From assembly GCF_902459765.1 (NCBI RefSeq), contig NZ_CABPSP010000001.1, forward strand, positions 613,689 through 677,688: a stretch of DNA of 64,000 nt. The letters are read 5' to 3'. A program made the translations under genes and the position numbers. The notes beneath the pieces were generated by a model. That model did not search any database. It had not been told where the DNA came from and was given only the letters and a program-made list of their open reading frames with translations. Source of the stretch: Pandoraea anapnoica (lineage in GTDB: Bacteria; Pseudomonadota; Gammaproteobacteria; Burkholderiales; Burkholderiaceae). Positions 17,200 through 24,796 of the stretch are shown here, piece after piece (position 1 is the first letter of the stretch; each line of letters starts with the position of its first letter).

Positions 17200-17841
17200 C
17201 TAGCGGGACATCGGCTCGATGCCGAGCACCTGCGCCTTGCGCACCAGATCGGCAACGGAGTTCGATTTCATCTTCTTCATGGCGGCGCCGCGATGGACCT
17301 TGACGGTAATCTCGCTGATGCCGATGCCGGCGGCGATCTGCTTGTTCAATGCGCCGCCAACCACGTAGGCCAGCACTTCGCGCTCGCGCGAGGTCAGGGA
17401 TTCGTAGAGATCGATGAGGGTGCTGCGCTGGTAATCGGCCTCAAGCCGCTTCTTGTCTTGCGCCAGAGCGGCCGTGACGGCATCGATAACGTCCTGCTCG
17501 GCCAGCGGCTTGAGCAGGAAATCAGCGGCGCCCGCTTTCATCGCCTTGATACAGATGCTCACGTCTGCAAATCCCGTCATGAAGATGATGGGCATCTGCT
17601 GGTTGGCCTTCTCCTGCTGCTGGAAGAACAAGCCGCTTTCTCCGCGCAGGCGAACGTCGAGCAGCATGCAGTTGGGTCCAGCATTCTTCTCCGACGCCTT
17701 GAATGCCGCCGTACTGTCGAAGCTACGGACCGTGAATCCGACGGAGCGCAGAAGGTTATGCAATGACGAGCGGGTGGATTCCTCGTCGTCGATGATGTAG
17801 ACGACTGAAGTCACATCCTGGCTTTGGGCATTACTAGACAT
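17200..17841 (-). CDS. FixJ/NarL-type response regulator
   Basis: DNA-binding response regulator of 213 aa. The receiver has YIIDDEESTRSSL, the phospho-acceptor Asp in CMLLDVRLRGESGL, Thr in FMTGFADVS and Lys in LLKPLAE. The LuxR-type helix-turn-helix has LTSREREVLAYVVGGALNKQ, then IAAGIGISEITVKVHRG. The usual FixJ KTV is replaced by ITVKVHR, which is normal for the family. It is the probable partner of the soluble kinase at 14.7-15.9 kb. Its promoter shares a 414-base divergent spacer with the hydrolase/dehydrogenase genes, where inverted repeats suitable for a dimeric regulator are found. Confidence 0.9.
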   Translation of the reverse strand: MSSNAQSQDVTSVVYIIDDEESTRSSLHNLLRSVGFTVRSFDSTAAFKASEKNAGPNCMLLDVRLRGESGLFFQQQEKANQQMPIIFMTGFADVSICIKAMKAGAADFLLKPLAEQDVIDAVTAALAQDKKRLEADYQRSTLIDLYESLTSREREVLAYVVGGALNKQIAAGIGISEITVKVHRGAAMKKMKSNSVADLVRKAQVLGIEPMSR

Positions 17842-18138
17842 TCTTCAATTCACGGGTTTGGTAAGACTGTCGAATCGCGTTGGCAAAGACGTGATTGCAA
17901 GCGTCACGGTCGCGGCGATTGTCGCATAACCGTCACGCGCAGGTTGACCGAAAACGGCGTCAAAAACACCTGTCGAAGCGGATCACGCAACGTCTCCCCT
18001 GAACGATTGTTCGGCTTGGATGGAAATACTGTTCAGGTGTCCTCGCTTTATCAGCTCTGGCTTTGCGGCTAACTTTCATATCGAAGCAGCGCTCGGAAAT
18101 GATGCTGCCGATGGGTGAGCACGACGCTCCTGTATGCG

Positions 18139-18153
18139 TTTCGATGTCCGAAA
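18139..18153. promoter_or_regulatory. Inverted repeat TTTCG-N5-CGAAA
   Basis: TTTCG-ATGTC-CGAAA is a perfect 5-base inverted repeat whose centre lies about 34 bases upstream of the centre of the stronger palindrome at 18172-18189. The halves share the TTTC.../...GAAA theme, so the pair may be two sites for one regulator. Confidence 0.4.
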
Positions 18154-18171
18154 ACCTCACGATAAATGTCG

Positions 18172-18189
18172 TTTCCGATGGATCGGAAA
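18172..18189. promoter_or_regulatory. 18-base palindrome TTTCCGAT-GG-ATCGGAAA
   Basis: Perfect 8-base arms around GG, 66 bases upstream of the first hydrolase ATG. It is the strongest operator candidate for the seven-gene run. The FixJ-type regulator encoded divergently is the obvious candidate to bind it, but GlxA or LysR proteins are possible. Confidence 0.5.
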
Positions 18190-18255
18190 AGGGCAATGAT
18201 GGGGGCTGGAATACGTGCTCACGTCGCATCGATGGTCAATGCAAGGTTGGACAAA

Positions 18256-19119
18256 ATGAATACGTCAATGGCCGAAGCCTCGGCAAGCCTTAACGCGAGA
18301 ACCCAGTTCGTCGACGTGCCGGGACGGCGTCTTGCCTATCGCACGATCGGCAGCGGTAAGCCGATTGTCCTTTGCGTACGATTCCGCGGCACCATGGACG
18401 CTTGGGACCCGCTGTTCCTAGATAACCTGGCAGACCAGGGCTTCCAGGTGACTGTGTTTGACTACAGCGGGTTGGGACAATCAACAGGTAACCCGACCTA
18501 TCAGCCCGCGGCACTGGCCCGCGATGCGATCGATCTCATCACTGCGCTCGACCTGAGCAGCGTCATCATTGGCGGATGGTCGGTGGGTGGCATTGCCGCA
18601 CAGCTTGTGATGACGGTGGCGCCGCAGCTCGTCAGCCACACGGTGTTGATCGGCACCACGCCGCCGGGCAATCTGGTCAAGGACGGCGAAGCGCTGTTCT
18701 ACACGCTGGCGAAGCGCGAGAACGACTTCGATGACTTTGTCAGTCTGTTCTTCGAGCCATCCTCGGCGGAGAGCACGGATGCTGCCAGGCGGTCCGCCGA
18801 TCGGCTTGCTGCACGCAAGCCCGACCTCAGCCCGGAAGTGCCGTGGCAGTGGGCCGGAACCCAGCTTGGCGATGGTCCAAAGAATCCGGTCTTTCCAGTG
18901 GATGCCGTGCTTGAGGCGCTTAAGTCCACGCGCATCCCTGTCCTGCATATCGGTGGCGATCACGACATCGTTTTCCCGGTGGAGAACTGGTATGCGCTCA
19001 ACAACCAGCTACCGACCTTGCATCTTGTGACCTTTCCGCGCGCTGGACACGGGCCACAACTTCAGTATCCCCAGGCATCCGCGCGACATATCGCCGCGTT
19101 CGTCGCCGCCCACGTATAG
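18256..19119 (+). CDS. Alpha/beta hydrolase
   Basis: Soluble alpha/beta-fold hydrolase of about 287 aa. The nucleophile Ser is in IIGGWSVGGIAAQ, the acid is probably in IGGDHDIVFPVENW, and the catalytic His is in RAGHGPQLQYP. The oxyanion region reads RFRGTMDAWDP rather than the usual HGxP, a form shared in part by the second hydrolase of this cluster (HFTGTLDNWDP). I chose the ATG at 18256, with AAGG about 10 bases upstream; the frame opens at 18166 but would cover the palindromic operator. It is the first gene of the run. The substrate is unknown. Confidence 0.85.
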   Translation: MNTSMAEASASLNARTQFVDVPGRRLAYRTIGSGKPIVLCVRFRGTMDAWDPLFLDNLADQGFQVTVFDYSGLGQSTGNPTYQPAALARDAIDLITALDLSSVIIGGWSVGGIAAQLVMTVAPQLVSHTVLIGTTPPGNLVKDGEALFYTLAKRENDFDDFVSLFFEPSSAESTDAARRSADRLAARKPDLSPEVPWQWAGTQLGDGPKNPVFPVDAVLEALKSTRIPVLHIGGDHDIVFPVENWYALNNQLPTLHLVTFPRAGHGPQLQYPQASARHIAAFVAAHV

Positions 19120-19230
19120 CGGAATCCAGTTGATTTCGGCGCGTCAACGCGCCACTCAAGTACTTCGAGAGCCCAGCCTCGAAGGGGATTGTCTCGCCCT
19201 CCAGTTAGCAAACCAAGCAGAAGGTAAATC

Positions 19231-19950
19231 ATGTCTGACCTGATCCATTTCGTCATCGATGCCGCAGGCGGTCTCGAACGCTTCCAGAGCTTCAAGCGCG
19301 TCTCCGCGCGTCTGCACCACACCGGCATCCTGTGGAACCTGAAACAGCGGGTAGGTGTACTGACGGATTCGCGCGTCACGGTGGACCTGCACGCGCAACG
19401 GGTCTCGCACGAGCCGTTCGCACCGACCACCGATCATTCCGTTTTCACGCCGGATCGTGTTGAAATCCGGCAAGCAGACGGCACGCTCGTCGAATCGCTC
19501 GATCGTCCCCGAGCATCGTTCGCTGGTTTTGAACTCGAAACACCGTGGTCGAATCCGCAACTGGCGTATTTCGCGGGCTACACGATGTGGACGTATCTGA
19601 CGTCGCCGTTCGTGCTGCGCCATCCCGGTGTGGTGGCAACCGAAATCGAGCCGTGGGTGGTCGATGGTCTGTCCTGGCGTCGTCTGCGTGTGACGTTCCC
19701 GGATTCGGTGGCGACGCATAGCGCGGAGCAAACCTACTACTTCGACGCGGACGGACTGCTGCGCCGTCACGACTACGAAGTGGACATCCAGGGCCGCAAT
19801 GCAGCCGCTCGCTACCTCAGTGATTATGTCGAGGTGCAAGGCATTCGCATGCCGACTCGCATGCGTATCTATCCGCGCACGCCAGAGAATCTCGCGATGC
19901 CTGAGCCGCTGATTGTAGGCGTGGACCTTTCCGACTTCCACTTCGAGTGA
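19231..19950 (+). CDS. Protein of unknown family in the hydrolase/dehydrogenase cluster
   Basis: A 239-aa soluble protein that I do not recognise. It has no signal peptide and no Cys cluster. It is rich in alternating beta-strand-like segments (RVTVDLHAQRVSHEPF, DGLSWRRLRVTFPD, QTYYFDADGLLRRHDYEVDI), so a LolA-like or other open beta-barrel fold that binds a hydrophobic ligand is a reasonable guess. AGGTAAATC before the ATG gives a modest ribosome site. It ends four bases before the alcohol dehydrogenase, so it is in the operon. A function in binding or handing over the substrate of the neighbouring enzymes is inference. Confidence 0.75.
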   Translation: MSDLIHFVIDAAGGLERFQSFKRVSARLHHTGILWNLKQRVGVLTDSRVTVDLHAQRVSHEPFAPTTDHSVFTPDRVEIRQADGTLVESLDRPRASFAGFELETPWSNPQLAYFAGYTMWTYLTSPFVLRHPGVVATEIEPWVVDGLSWRRLRVTFPDSVATHSAEQTYYFDADGLLRRHDYEVDIQGRNAAARYLSDYVEVQGIRMPTRMRIYPRTPENLAMPEPLIVGVDLSDFHFE

Positions 19951-19954
19951 GGCC

Positions 19955-21007
19955 ATGACGATGACTGCAAATCAAACCTATCGCGCTGCCGTAGTCGTGG
20001 CACCTGGCAAGTTGTCGATGATCGATCGGCCGATCGAGGAGCCCGGCTTCGGACAAGTGCGCATTCGCGTGGAGGCCTGTGGTGTCTGCCACTCGGACAG
20101 TGCGACGGTTGCGCGGGTTCCGGCCAATCCGGAGCACGGTCTGACTCCCGGTCATGAAGTCGTCGGCCGCATCGAAGCGCTCGGCAACGGCGTCGAGGGC
20201 TGGCATGTAGGCCAGCGCGTAGGCGTGGGCTTCCTGGCTGGCGAAGACCGGACTTGTCCGTCGTGCCGCCAGGGCGACGTGGTGAATTGCCAGAGTCCGG
20301 TGATCACGGGCATGACGACCAACGGCGGCTATGCCGAAAGCATGCTGGCAGAAGCACGCGGCCTCGTGCGTGTGCCGGATGAACTCGATGCCGCTGAAGC
20401 GGCGCCGCTGCTGTGCGCTGGCCTGACTACGTTCAACGCCTTGCGCAATGCGAATGCACGGGCTGGCGATGTGGTGGCGGTGCATGGCCTTGGCGGCCTG
20501 GGTCACCTCGCCGTGCAGTTCGCGCGCAAGATGGGTTTCCATACGGTGGCGATTGCGCGGGGCGCAGACAAGGCGGAACTCGCGGCTCAACTCGGCGCGC
20601 ATCGCTACATCGATTCCGAAAGTGAAGATGCGGTGGAGGTACTGCGCAGCCTGGGAGGTGCGAAGGTGGTATTGGCGACGGCACCGACCGGCGCCGGCAT
20701 GTCCTCTCTCGTTCCGGGATTGGCGGCTCGTGGCCAGTTAATCGTCGTGGCCGTGGCGGGAGATCCTCTCTCGTTGACCGCTACGGACCTCGTGTTCGGT
20801 GCGCGCGCCGTCGTGGGTGCACTGACCGGTACGGTCTTCGACAACGAGCAGACGTTGGCCTTTGCCAATCTGCAGGACATTCGTCCCATGATCGAAACGT
20901 TCCCGCTGGAACAGGCCCAGGTGGCGTACGACCGAATGATGCGTGCCGATGTGCGGTTCCGCGCGGTGCTGGTCATGCCGGCCTACGACGGCCCCTCTGC
21001 GGCTTGA
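19955..21007 (+). CDS. Zinc-type alcohol dehydrogenase (MDR family)
   Basis: NAD(P)-dependent medium-chain alcohol dehydrogenase of 350 aa. Catalytic zinc ligands are visible in CGVCHSDSATV and PGHEVVGRIE. The Rossmann motif is VHGLGGLGHLAVQFARKMG. The structural-zinc loop reads GEDRTCPSCRQGDVVNC: three of the four usual Cys are present and the first appears replaced by Asp or Glu. The zinc site may therefore be altered or use the acidic residue. The length is normal. It lies inside the operon, with starts and stops within a few bases on both sides. The substrate is probably an alcohol or aldehyde released by the hydrolases. Confidence 0.88.
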   Translation: MTMTANQTYRAAVVVAPGKLSMIDRPIEEPGFGQVRIRVEACGVCHSDSATVARVPANPEHGLTPGHEVVGRIEALGNGVEGWHVGQRVGVGFLAGEDRTCPSCRQGDVVNCQSPVITGMTTNGGYAESMLAEARGLVRVPDELDAAEAAPLLCAGLTTFNALRNANARAGDVVAVHGLGGLGHLAVQFARKMGFHTVAIARGADKAELAAQLGAHRYIDSESEDAVEVLRSLGGAKVVLATAPTGAGMSSLVPGLAARGQLIVVAVAGDPLSLTATDLVFGARAVVGALTGTVFDNEQTLAFANLQDIRPMIETFPLEQAQVAYDRMMRADVRFRAVLVMPAYDGPSAA

Positions 21008-21018
21008 AGGAGGCGACG

Positions 21019-21873
21019 ATGACACTCATGACTTCCTCGAATGCCACGACCCAGTATGTCGAAGCGGGTGGCGTGCGCTATGCGTATCGCCGCTTTGGCA
21101 ACGCCAATGGCGGACTGCCGCTGCTTTGCCTGCAGCATTTCACGGGTACCCTCGACAACTGGGACCCGGCCATCGTCGATGCGCTGTCGGCGGATCGCGA
21201 AATCATCCTGTTCGAAAACGCCGGGGTCGGTAGATCCGGTGGCGCCGTACCGGCATCGATCACAGCGATGGCGGAGCATGTCCTGCAGTTCGTTACTGCG
21301 ATCGCACTGTCGAAGTTCCATATCCTGGGCTATTCGCTCGGCGGATTTCTGGCGCAGGAGATTGCCATCACAAAGCCTGGTCTGGTAGAGCGCATGGTGC
21401 TTTCCGGTAGCGCACCCGAAGGCGGGAAAGGAGCCGGCATGGATCGACCGGAACTGATCGCCATCTATACGGATGCTGAGATGCCGATGCAGGAGAAACT
21501 CAAGCGGCTTTTCTTCCCGGAGACGCCCGAGGGCAAGCAAGCCGCAGAAGCCTTCGTGAATCGCCTGGCATCGCGAACCGGCGAAGCCGATCTACCGGCC
21601 AATGCCGAAGTCGCGCCGGCACAGCTTGGCGCAATGATCGCCTGGGCGAACTGGCCGGGTGATGTGGCACGCAAGCTGGCAACGATCCCGCATCCAGTGC
21701 TGGTTACCAATGGTGACAACGACACCATGATTCCCACGCGAAACAGCTTCGTGCTCGCGGAGGGTTTGCCGAATGCCACGTTGATCATCTATCCGAACGC
21801 TGGTCACGGCGCGCTGTTCCAGTATGCGTCCACGTACGTCGCACACGTGAGCGAGTTCCTGCGTGGCGCCTGA
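21019..21873 (+). CDS. Alpha/beta hydrolase (second of the cluster)
   Basis: Soluble alpha/beta hydrolase of 284 aa. The nucleophile Ser is in ILGYSLGGFLAQE, the acid probably in TNGDNDTMIP, and the catalytic His in NAGHGALFQYAS. The oxyanion region HFTGTLDNWDP echoes the first hydrolase of the cluster, so the two may be diverged copies. GGAGG six bases before the ATG at 21019 sets the start. It begins 11 bases after the dehydrogenase stop codon. Relatives are annotated as haloperoxidase- or 3-oxoadipate-lactonase-like hydrolases; the real substrate is unknown. Confidence 0.87.
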   Translation: MTLMTSSNATTQYVEAGGVRYAYRRFGNANGGLPLLCLQHFTGTLDNWDPAIVDALSADREIILFENAGVGRSGGAVPASITAMAEHVLQFVTAIALSKFHILGYSLGGFLAQEIAITKPGLVERMVLSGSAPEGGKGAGMDRPELIAIYTDAEMPMQEKLKRLFFPETPEGKQAAEAFVNRLASRTGEADLPANAEVAPAQLGAMIAWANWPGDVARKLATIPHPVLVTNGDNDTMIPTRNSFVLAEGLPNATLIIYPNAGHGALFQYASTYVAHVSEFLRGA

Positions 21874-21908
21874 GCGCGCTGCATTTCCCTATCGAGGAGT
21901 CAAGCAGA

Positions 21909-22916
21909 ATGAAAGCGATTGTTTACGACAAGGCCGGCCTGCCGATCGATGATCCGCGCGCCCTGTACGAAATGGAACTGCCCCGACCGGAACCGCAAGC
22001 GCGTGACCTACTGGTCAGGATCGAGGCAATTGCCGTGAATCCGGTGGACAGCAAGCTGCGTCTCGGCGTGCAACCGAATGGTCCTCGCGTTCTGGGTTGG
22101 GATGCGGTAGGCACCGTGGAAGCGGTCGGCGAAGCGGTGGAGCTATTCAATGTGGGCGACAAGGTCTGGTACGCGGGCGATATTACGCGACAGGGTAGCT
22201 ACGCGGAGTACGGACTAGTGGACGAACGCATTGCCGGCCATTCCCCCAAGTCGTTGAAGACTGCCGATGCGGCGGCCCTACCGTTGACGAGCATTACCGC
22301 CTGGGAACTGCTGTTCGATCGTCTGCGCATTGCGGAGGGCGGCGCGCACGGACAAAGCCTGCTGGTGATCGGCGCCAGTGGCGGCGTGGGCTCCATCCTT
22401 GTCCAGTTGGCACGCAAGCTCACTGGCCTGACTGTGATCGGCACGGCGTCGCGCCCCGAAACCCAGAAGTGGGTGACGGATCTGGGTGCGCACCTCGTAG
22501 TCGACCATAGCCAGCCCTTGCAGCCGCAACTTACGGCGATGGGCATCCACCAGGTGGACCACGTCATCAGCCTGACGCATACGGACAGCTACTACGTGCA
22601 GATCGTGGAACTGCTCAAGCCTCAAGGTCAGTTGGCACTGATCGACGATCCCGCCACCCTGGATGCGATGCCTCTCAAGCGCAAGTCGATATCGTTGCAC
22701 TGGGAGTTCATGTTCACGCGTTCGATGTACCGTGCGGCCGACATGGTCGAACAGCACAAACTGCTCGACCGTGTGGCTGCATTGCTCGATGAGGGAGTCC
22801 TCAAGACTACGGTCGGCGAACACTTTGGCGACATCACGGTCGACAACCTGCGTCGCGCGCATGCAGTACTGGAGAGCAGCAAGGCCGTAGGGAAAATTGT
22901 CCTTGCACGTAGCTGA
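21909..22916 (+). CDS. Zinc-free MDR oxidoreductase, quinone-oxidoreductase type
   Basis: NADPH-dependent MDR reductase of 335 aa, related to the ZADH/YogA group. It has no Cys zinc ligands. Features are VNPVDSKLRLG, GWDAVGTVEAVGE, and the nucleotide-binding VIGASGGVGSILVQLARK. The ending RAHAVLESSKAVGKIVL is typical. A GAGGAGTC ribosome site precedes the ATG. It lies 35 bases after the second hydrolase. It would reduce an enone or quinone and so complements the alcohol dehydrogenase in the same operon. The substrate is unknown. Confidence 0.88.
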   Translation: MKAIVYDKAGLPIDDPRALYEMELPRPEPQARDLLVRIEAIAVNPVDSKLRLGVQPNGPRVLGWDAVGTVEAVGEAVELFNVGDKVWYAGDITRQGSYAEYGLVDERIAGHSPKSLKTADAAALPLTSITAWELLFDRLRIAEGGAHGQSLLVIGASGGVGSILVQLARKLTGLTVIGTASRPETQKWVTDLGAHLVVDHSQPLQPQLTAMGIHQVDHVISLTHTDSYYVQIVELLKPQGQLALIDDPATLDAMPLKRKSISLHWEFMFTRSMYRAADMVEQHKLLDRVAALLDEGVLKTTVGEHFGDITVDNLRRAHAVLESSKAVGKIVLARS

Positions 22917-23118
22917 ACCAAGCGATCTGGGCCCGTCCGCCGGGCCTGGCACGCAGTCCTTCAGGGACCGGCGGCGGCACTGGGCACGCGACGTTCGAGA
23001 CCCTTGGTAGACCATGGAGGCGATCTTGCAGACTGATCGGCCCTCCGCGCGGGACATGTCCGCAGATGACTTGTGCAGGGCGGCAGGGCCCGCCACTTAC
23101 GAACCATGAATTGGCAAT

Positions 23119-23622
23119 ATGACTTCGACGATGGTACAGACAAACCTTTCGGTGACACACGTCAGCGAGGTCTTCGAAATTGCGCCGGATAAGTTCTGTT
23201 GGCTGTTCGAACAACAACTTGGAAAGCTGGATCATGGCGCGTTGGAGTTGATGTACCAAGATCCGGCCGCCGCTGAAGCGTGGATGGCGGAGATGGAAGG
23301 TCCGCACGGACTGATGCTGTTCGACAAGCTGGATCACGGCGTGCTGTTCGCACTGGGCGGCGAGCCACGCGTTTCCATCCGCTATCACATCGGCAATCCC
23401 CTCGTGGCGTGGCGCATGACGCGGCATGATGTGCGCGCCGCGTTGTACGCGCCGCTGACCTTGCTCGTCTTTGGCAATGGTGACCATCTCACGCAGGTCG
23501 AGTACGACCTGCCCTCATCGCTCTTCAGTCAGTTCGGTGATGCCGTCGGCACCGTTGGCAAGTTCCTCGATGAAAAGCTGCGGGCGATCTTCAGCGCATT
23601 GGCCAGCCAGGAGGCACGATGA
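23119..23622 (+). CDS. DUF302 family protein
   Basis: A 167-aa protein with a C-terminal DUF302 domain (about residues 65-150). Recognisable pieces are IRYHIGNPLVAWRMTRHDV, ALYAPLTLLVFG and TQVEYDLPSSLF. DUF302 proteins are small, often periplasmic or linked to redox stress and sulfur or thiosulfate genes; no biochemical role is fixed. There is no signal peptide here. The ATG is taken at 23119; 200 bases separate it from the dehydrogenase, with a GC hairpin (22930-22946) between. Its TGA overlaps the ATG of the TehA-like gene, so those two are coupled. Confidence 0.8.
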   Translation: MTSTMVQTNLSVTHVSEVFEIAPDKFCWLFEQQLGKLDHGALELMYQDPAAAEAWMAEMEGPHGLMLFDKLDHGVLFALGGEPRVSIRYHIGNPLVAWRMTRHDVRAALYAPLTLLVFGNGDHLTQVEYDLPSSLFSQFGDAVGTVGKFLDEKLRAIFSALASQEAR

Positions 23623-24584
23623 CTTCGCCGACGACGAAAGGGTTCTCGATTCCGGCTTCCGCTATGGGCATTGTGCTCGGCATGGCCGGTCTGTCGAACT
23701 GTTGGCGAGTTGCCCACACGTTGTGGGGCGTCAGGGCAACGGTATCCGATGTGCTGTTTGCAGTTACCACGTTGATCTGGGCGGTGCTCGTGCTCTCATT
23801 CGTCGCCAAATGGCTCGCGCACCGCGATGAGGCCCTCGCCGAAGCCCGGCATCCGGTAGCTTGCTGCTTTATCGGTCTGATACCGGTGGCGACGCTGCTG
23901 GTCGCGGTCTGGCTGCACGGCTTCGCTCCGGCGATTGGGACGACATTGATCGTCATCGGTGTGATTGCCCAGCTTGCCTTCTCCACGTTTCGCAGCGGCG
24001 GCATGATGCGGGGCGGCCGCAAGCTTGGAGACACTACTGCGGTCATGTATCTGCCGACGGTGGCGGGCAACTTTGTCTCCGCGATGGCCATGGCCTCGCT
24101 TGGTTGGATGGATCTGGCCAAACTGTTCTTCGGGGCTGGACTGTTTTCATGGTTCACCCTTGAGTCGATTGTCACTTATCGCCTTTATCTGGGCGACGAA
24201 CTGGCACCTGCGGTTCGGCCGACGCTGGGTATCCAGCTTGCGCCACCAGTGGTCGGCGCGACGGCATATCTTGCGGTGACGGGCGGCAGGCTTGACTGGC
24301 CTTTCTATGCGATGGTCGGCTACGGATTGCTGCAACTGCTGTTCCTGATCCGGCTCTCACGTTGGCTTCTGGTATCTGGCGCGACGCCAGGGTTCTGGGC
24401 GTTCAGCTTTGGAATCACAGCGTTGGGGATTTCGTGCATGCGTGCAGCAACCTTTGCGCCGGATTCCCTGTTCGCGAGCATTGCATTGCCGGTGTTTATC
24501 TTTGTCAATGTGGCAATCGGCTCGTTGGTCTTGTTGACGCTGGGGCTGCTGTTGAGAGGACGCCTGTTTCCTCGAGCTGGTTGA
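23619..24584 (+). CDS. TehA/SLAC1-type (TDT family) transporter
   Basis: Ten-span inner-membrane channel or transporter of 321 aa in the tellurite-resistance/dicarboxylate transporter family. The opening FSIPASAMGIVLGMAGLSNCW is the family's first helix, and STFRSGGMMRGGRK and YLPTVAGNFVSAMAMASLGW are further conserved parts. The ATG overlaps the DUF302 stop by four bases. Family members pass anions or weak acids. In this locus it may export a charged product of the hydrolase/dehydrogenase enzymes; that is inference. It closes the seven-gene run. Confidence 0.85.
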   Translation: MTSPTTKGFSIPASAMGIVLGMAGLSNCWRVAHTLWGVRATVSDVLFAVTTLIWAVLVLSFVAKWLAHRDEALAEARHPVACCFIGLIPVATLLVAVWLHGFAPAIGTTLIVIGVIAQLAFSTFRSGGMMRGGRKLGDTTAVMYLPTVAGNFVSAMAMASLGWMDLAKLFFGAGLFSWFTLESIVTYRLYLGDELAPAVRPTLGIQLAPPVVGATAYLAVTGGRLDWPFYAMVGYGLLQLLFLIRLSRWLLVSGATPGFWAFSFGITALGISCMRAATFAPDSLFASIALPVFIFVNVAIGSLVLLTLGLLLRGRLFPRAG

Positions 24585-24796
24585 CCGATGTGAAGAAGGG
24601 ATGGGCACCGCTGAGACGGTAGAAATTGTGTAGGTGCGACACGCTGCACGATCACCCGTTCCACGTGCCTGTTCGTGTGTAAAAGATGGCATTCCTTTCC
24701 ATTCCTATGAAGGACATTGGAAGGAAGCTTGTTGGCAGAACCGAAAAAATGCGCGCGCAATGCTCCAGAGGCAGCGCCGCGCATCAAAAAACTCTT

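Larger units (their letters stand above)
17842..18255. other. Divergent regulatory spacer with several inverted repeats
   Basis: 414 bases between the FixJ-type regulator and the first alpha/beta hydrolase, with no gene. Besides the two repeats listed separately, CCTGAAC (17998-18004) pairs with GTTCAGG (18031-18037), and GAAC-GATT-GTTC lies inside that segment. TCGGAAA also occurs alone at 18093-18099. The density of repeats suggests that more than one regulator acts here. Confidence 0.55.

Noticed and set aside
22930-22946. GC hairpin GGCCCG-N5-CGGGCC before the DUF302 gene as a terminator
   Set aside because: No T-tract follows, so it may not end transcription. I leave the seven genes as one possible run.
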